Position numbers and translations under genes: made by a program. Below, one piece after another: positions 7,301 to 8,704 of a stretch of DNA of 8,704 nt; the stretch's first letter is position 1; each line of letters begins with the position of its first letter. The notes under the pieces were generated by a model. It saw only the letters and a list, made by a program, of their open reading frames with translations. It made no database searches and was not told the DNA's origin. Source of the DNA: Ruminococcus sp. UBA1394 (lineage in GTDB: Bacteria; Bacillota; Clostridia; Oscillospirales; Ruminococcaceae); contig DBQM01000051.1 of assembly GCA_002305725.1 (NCBI GenBank), positions 1 to 8,704 on the forward strand, in the 5' to 3' direction.

Positions 7301-8416
7301 TACACATGTTCAGTCTGCGGCGAGGAATTTGAAAAGGCACATGATTTCGGAAACGGTCAGTATAAGGCAACTTCAGACGGTGCTATCCACTATATTCAGT
7401 GTCAGGACTGCGGTTACAGAAGAGTTCACTCTGCTGATATGATTTATACACAAAATTCAAAGTATCATGTCGGAGCGTGTGAACATGAAGGCTGTAATTA
7501 TACAGTTGACAAGGAAGCTCACGAATTTACAAGATTCTTTAAGGGCGACGCTGAAAAGCACATCGCAGTCTGCGAGGAATGCGGATTCGTAACTGCAAAA
7601 GAACATAACTTTGTAAATGGTGTATGTAAGGACTGCGGTTATGAAAAGCCTCTGGAAGATACTGTTAATATAACTAATGTTACATTTACTGTGGCAAGTG
7701 GTAAAAACAGAGTTGTATTTGAAGTTGAGAGAGATGTTCCTGTTAAGTATACTATGCTTGAGTATGGTATAATTTACTCCAGCAACGGTGCTGTTACAGA
7801 TGTTGAGAGCGCTGATTCACTTCTTGTAAAGAATAATGTTGATGGTACAGATATCAAGATTATGAAATCGAGCAATTCTGTAAACTCAGGAAAAACAACT
7901 ATTCGACTGATTGATTCTGGCTCGGGAGTAATTGCAAGACCATACGTTCTTGTGAGAAATGCTGACGGACAGGAAGTCTATGGTTATGGTGCAGTTGCAC
8001 AGGGCAATTACAAAGAACTTGCTGAAAAAGCTATTAAGGACGCCACAAGAGTATCAATAATTAAGGTTCAGAATGATGTGGTTGTTAATAGTAAAAACAG
8101 AGTAGCATTCTCAGTCATGAGAGATGTAAAGGAAGGCTATACTGTTATTGAACGTGGTATCGTTTACAGCAGTGATGGACAGATAAGCAGTCTGGAACAG
8201 GCAGAAGAAAAGCTTTATATCGGTAACAGCGGTGTTAAAGTAATGAGGTCTGCAAGCGTTGTTCCTAATTACGGTATATTAAAAGTTAATCTTACTGAAC
8301 TCGGTAACGGTGTCTATGCAAAGGGATATGTTGTTGTTAAGGACAGCTATGGAAATACGGCAACAGTTTATTCTGAAGCAGATTACGGAAAAAATACTCT
8401 TGAAAGTAATAATTAA
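4337..8416 (+). CDS. Large secreted multidomain repeat protein (InlB-like repeat, GLUG-type modules, CxxCG modules)
   Basis: The protein has 1359 residues, with AGGAGG 8 bases before the ATG. A signal peptide is clear: K3/K5/R8, a hydrophobic core 9-25 and probable cleavage after ADA (A37). Order: an unrecognised beta-rich region (38-195); a divergent InlB B-repeat/Flg_new_2 domain (196-270, GGSITASP, GYVFKEW, VNITAVFE); CxxC module 1 (C300/C303, C332/C335); GLUG-type module 1 (344-590, NAGQLYWFADKVN, FDGNNHTISGLY, AAGIAG); CxxC module 2 (C644/C647, C670/C673); GLUG-type module 2 (682-940); CxxC module 3 (986-1105, five or six cysteine pairs); and two tandem C-terminal repeats (about 1110-1235 and 1239-1350). 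GLUG repeats usually form beta-helical surface or adhesin stalks. No catalytic domain, LPXTG signal, dockerin or SLH domain is visible, so the means of attachment is unknown. The promoter suggests control by the upstream regulator; a 32-residue peptide gene follows in the same likely operon. Confidence 0.9.
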   Translation: MVKTKLSRALASIIAALTLLISIPLDAGIISEITADAYELSNVTIGAIQTYESGCLQGFNLSFTTPGGASAVSRISVQKHKFKDSYPDSDNSRFQTYGDFTDFGYYAATHSYSDYPDVPADCEFLAWNQSGTFNRTGNTSYPDMYISFDDNIVDLNQNATYYVYMWAKYDGKVYPDCHILTLNSGGGNIWDENTANEVTFDNSTVTGGSITASPANAGPGTTITLTAMAEEGYVFKEWQTTNNNITFANANSATTTFEMPDSDVNITAVFETACTHTNSTHISGVDKTCTTDGSIEYWQCNDCSKKFSNAECTEEVTDITIPMSHEYNNGFCTVCGVYEEPQLVSGIYEIENAGQLYWFADKVNAGETTINGKLMDDIVVNDKVINADGTLVSDVTNLRPWVSMTDYNGTFDGNNHTISGLYVNSTSTNAGLFANTQDSAVVKNLGVIGSYFKGYKFAAGIAGQGKGIIQNCYNMSTVTATYRNAFAAGICAQYSGSGSVENCYNMGNVDMDVAIPYNVVYAFEPECVSNCYYLGTEAGADDEDGFAEFRTEAELESGEVAYLLGSAFGQNIDNGEANQGYPVLGGAEVYTYMIHETCIIDSETTTGYTNTENHENYYPAHQFANYTYNNDETCTENGTNTGTCTVCGESSTVEAPDTALGHDFDSDGFCTVCDGYQPAVLSNGVYQISNAGQLYWFAEKVNGGETDANAKLIKNIAVNENVIVDGQLTATASELREWVPINEYAGTFDGNGHTISGLYMSDYYEYNQNNGLFESIQTNGHVYKLGVTDSYFAGSVDGSITKYAGGIAGYNYGGTIEDCYALNVYFNVTNNSYASAASYNGISNGTAANNCYAVIFNLADKSKNGFNSYSVSDSSYYYLTHLANNNEVVKNVEFADFASGKLTAALNGTRTGSAAVWGQKLTGADKDAYPVFSSNKVYSGYKHGENTITYTNDSTMKLHSDAASEENNNHNSSLDANSIRIAGDDCHAYTCSVCGEEFEKAHDFGNGQYKATSDGAIHYIQCQDCGYRRVHSADMIYTQNSKYHVGACEHEGCNYTVDKEAHEFTRFFKGDAEKHIAVCEECGFVTAKEHNFVNGVCKDCGYEKPLEDTVNITNVTFTVASGKNRVVFEVERDVPVKYTMLEYGIIYSSNGAVTDVESADSLLVKNNVDGTDIKIMKSSNSVNSGKTTIRLIDSGSGVIARPYVLVRNADGQEVYGYGAVAQGNYKELAEKAIKDATRVSIIKVQNDVVVNSKNRVAFSVMRDVKEGYTVIERGIVYSSDGQISSLEQAEEKLYIGNSGVKVMRSASVVPNYGILKVNLTELGNGVYAKGYVVVKDSYGNTATVYSEADYGKNTLESNN
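5366..7165 (+). repeat. Two GLUG-type modules repeated within the large gene
   Basis: Module 1 (about 5366-6105) and module 2 (about 6380-7165) share protein motifs in the same order. They also share runs of DNA: 20 identical bases starting at 5399 and 6413 (encoding QLYWFA), and a conserved stretch around 5566-5603 and 6576-6613 (encoding TFDGN-HTISGLY). The offset is 1014 bp at the first block and 1011 bp at the second, so small in-frame indels separate the copies. The 3' halves have diverged much more. Confidence 0.7.
7664..8392 (+). repeat. Two tandem C-terminal repeats of about 110-125 residues
   Basis: Repeat 1 (from 7664, residue 1110) and repeat 2 (from 8051, residue 1239) align: VASGKNRVVFEVERDV with VVNSKNRVAFSVMRDV; YTMLEYGIIYSSNGAV with YTVIERGIVYSSDGQI; IKIMKSSNSV with VKVMRSASVV; and ARPYVLVRNADGQEVYGYG with AKGYVVVKDSYGNTATVYS. 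I do not recognise the family. Their position at the C-terminus makes a role in cell-envelope attachment conceivable but unproven. Confidence 0.75.
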
Positions 8417-8433
8417 ATTAATTGGTTGCTTTT

Positions 8434-8445
8434 AAAGGAGGTGAT
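8434..8445 (+). promoter_or_regulatory. Perfect 12-base ribosome binding site
   Basis: AAAGGAGGTGAT is complementary over all 12 bases to the conserved 3' end of bacterial 16S rRNA. It ends 5 bases before the ATG at 8451 (GGAGG is 9 bases away). It supports a very short gene as genuinely and strongly translated. Confidence 0.85.
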
Positions 8446-8450
8446 ATAAA

Positions 8451-8549
8451 ATGTCAGCTAAGGAAAAATATACATCAGCTGAACTGGAAATTGTTGAGTT
8501 CGATAACGAAGATGTTATAACTACCAGTGAAGTATGGACTGAAGAATAA
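8451..8549 (+). CDS. 32-residue acidic peptide, possible processed or signalling peptide
   Basis: The frame encodes 32 residues, starting MSAKEKYTSAELEIVEF, then DNEDVITTSEVWTEE. The ribosome binding site is a 12-base perfect match, the gap from the preceding stop is 34 bases, and a strong terminator follows 30 bases later. It is therefore very likely the second gene of the operon with the large secreted protein. The peptide is strongly acidic (eleven D/E, three K), has no cysteine, and has no signal peptide or membrane segment. The layout of a short K/Y start, an ELEIVEF core and a Ser/Thr-containing tail resembles small RiPP-precursor-like or hypothetical peptides common in Clostridia. No modifying enzyme or exporter is in this window, so that reading is weak. 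Alternatives are a regulatory or chaperone-like small protein. Confidence 0.75.
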   Translation: MSAKEKYTSAELEIVEFDNEDVITTSEVWTEE

Positions 8550-8579
8550 TAATTGATGTACCTTAATTGAACTCATCAT

Positions 8580-8620
8580 AAGAGCCCCTGCACTTTTCAG
8601 TGCAGGGGCTCTTTTTATTT
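8580..8620 (+). terminator. Strong rho-independent terminator of the secreted-protein/peptide operon
   Basis: A perfect 14-bp stem (8580-8593 with 8600-8613, core GAGCCCCTGCAC) closes a six-base loop and runs into TTTTTATTT. The loop can shorten to four bases with one more T-A pair. The reverse strand also has A/T around the stem, but the T-run favours the plus direction. Confidence 0.95.
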
Positions 8621-8653
8621 AAGGTTTCTTGTTTTTGAAGATTCGGAGTATTT

Positions 8654-8704
8654 AAGGCAACACCGCACAATTAACGGCTAACGCCTTTGCCGCACATCTG
8701 CTTG
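8654..8704. repeat. Possible edge of a dispersed intergenic repeat, cut by the window end
   Basis: After an A/T-rich spacer the composition changes to short, interlocking elements. AAGGC (8654-8658) is inverted as GCCTT (8683-8687), CGGC pairs with GCCG, and CCGCACA occurs at 8663-8669 and 8690-8696. No reading frame or ribosome binding site is seen. The style fits a palindromic intergenic element or the end of a transposable element. The remainder lies outside the window. Confidence 0.35.

Noticed and set aside
4855..7370. Several minus-strand ORFs of 60-135 codons inside the large gene
   Set aside because: They are antisense shadows of a repeat-rich coding sequence with no ribosome binding sites and no recognisable domains.

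Overview
The window looks like chromosomal DNA of a low-GC Gram-positive anaerobe of the Clostridia, most likely Ruminococcus or a close relative (Oscillospiraceae). This rests on AGGAGG-type ribosome binding sites, one of which matches the 16S anti-SD over 12 bases, a LytS-type kinase paired with a receiver-SARP regulator, and a large secreted protein built from GLUG-type repeats alternating with CxxCG modules. The genus is an inference from gene style; no rRNA or housekeeping gene is present.

Layout. Positions 51-392 (minus strand) hold an N-terminal fragment of a GT4-family glycosyltransferase, with a 12-bp near-identical direct repeat at each edge. Next, on the minus strand, come a UUCG-loop terminator, an EamA/DMT transporter (GTG start) and a 28-codon ORF whose stop codon lies in the transporter's ribosome binding site. 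Upstream of these, also on the minus strand, is a membrane histidine kinase (1478-3247). A short divergent promoter region separates it from the plus-strand response regulator (3394-4188).

The regulator is followed by a 148-bp intergenic region with a striking promoter: four heptamers TGNRRCG in exact 11-bp register, then an extended -10 element (TGaTATAAT) with no -35 element. This promoter leads into a 1359-residue secreted multidomain protein (4337-8416). A 32-residue acidic peptide gene with an exceptionally strong ribosome binding site (8451-8549) and a strong terminator (8580-8620) follow. The window ends in the start of what may be a dispersed repeat (8654-8704).

Working model (inference). 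The kinase senses an outside or membrane signal and phosphorylates the SARP-type regulator. The regulator binds the four-heptamer operator and switches on a two-gene operon for the large surface or secreted protein and the small peptide. Phased direct repeats and a missing -35 next to a SARP/OmpR-type regulator gene are what an activator-dependent promoter should look like. The least described parts are the operator, the 32-residue peptide and the 28-codon leader ORF.
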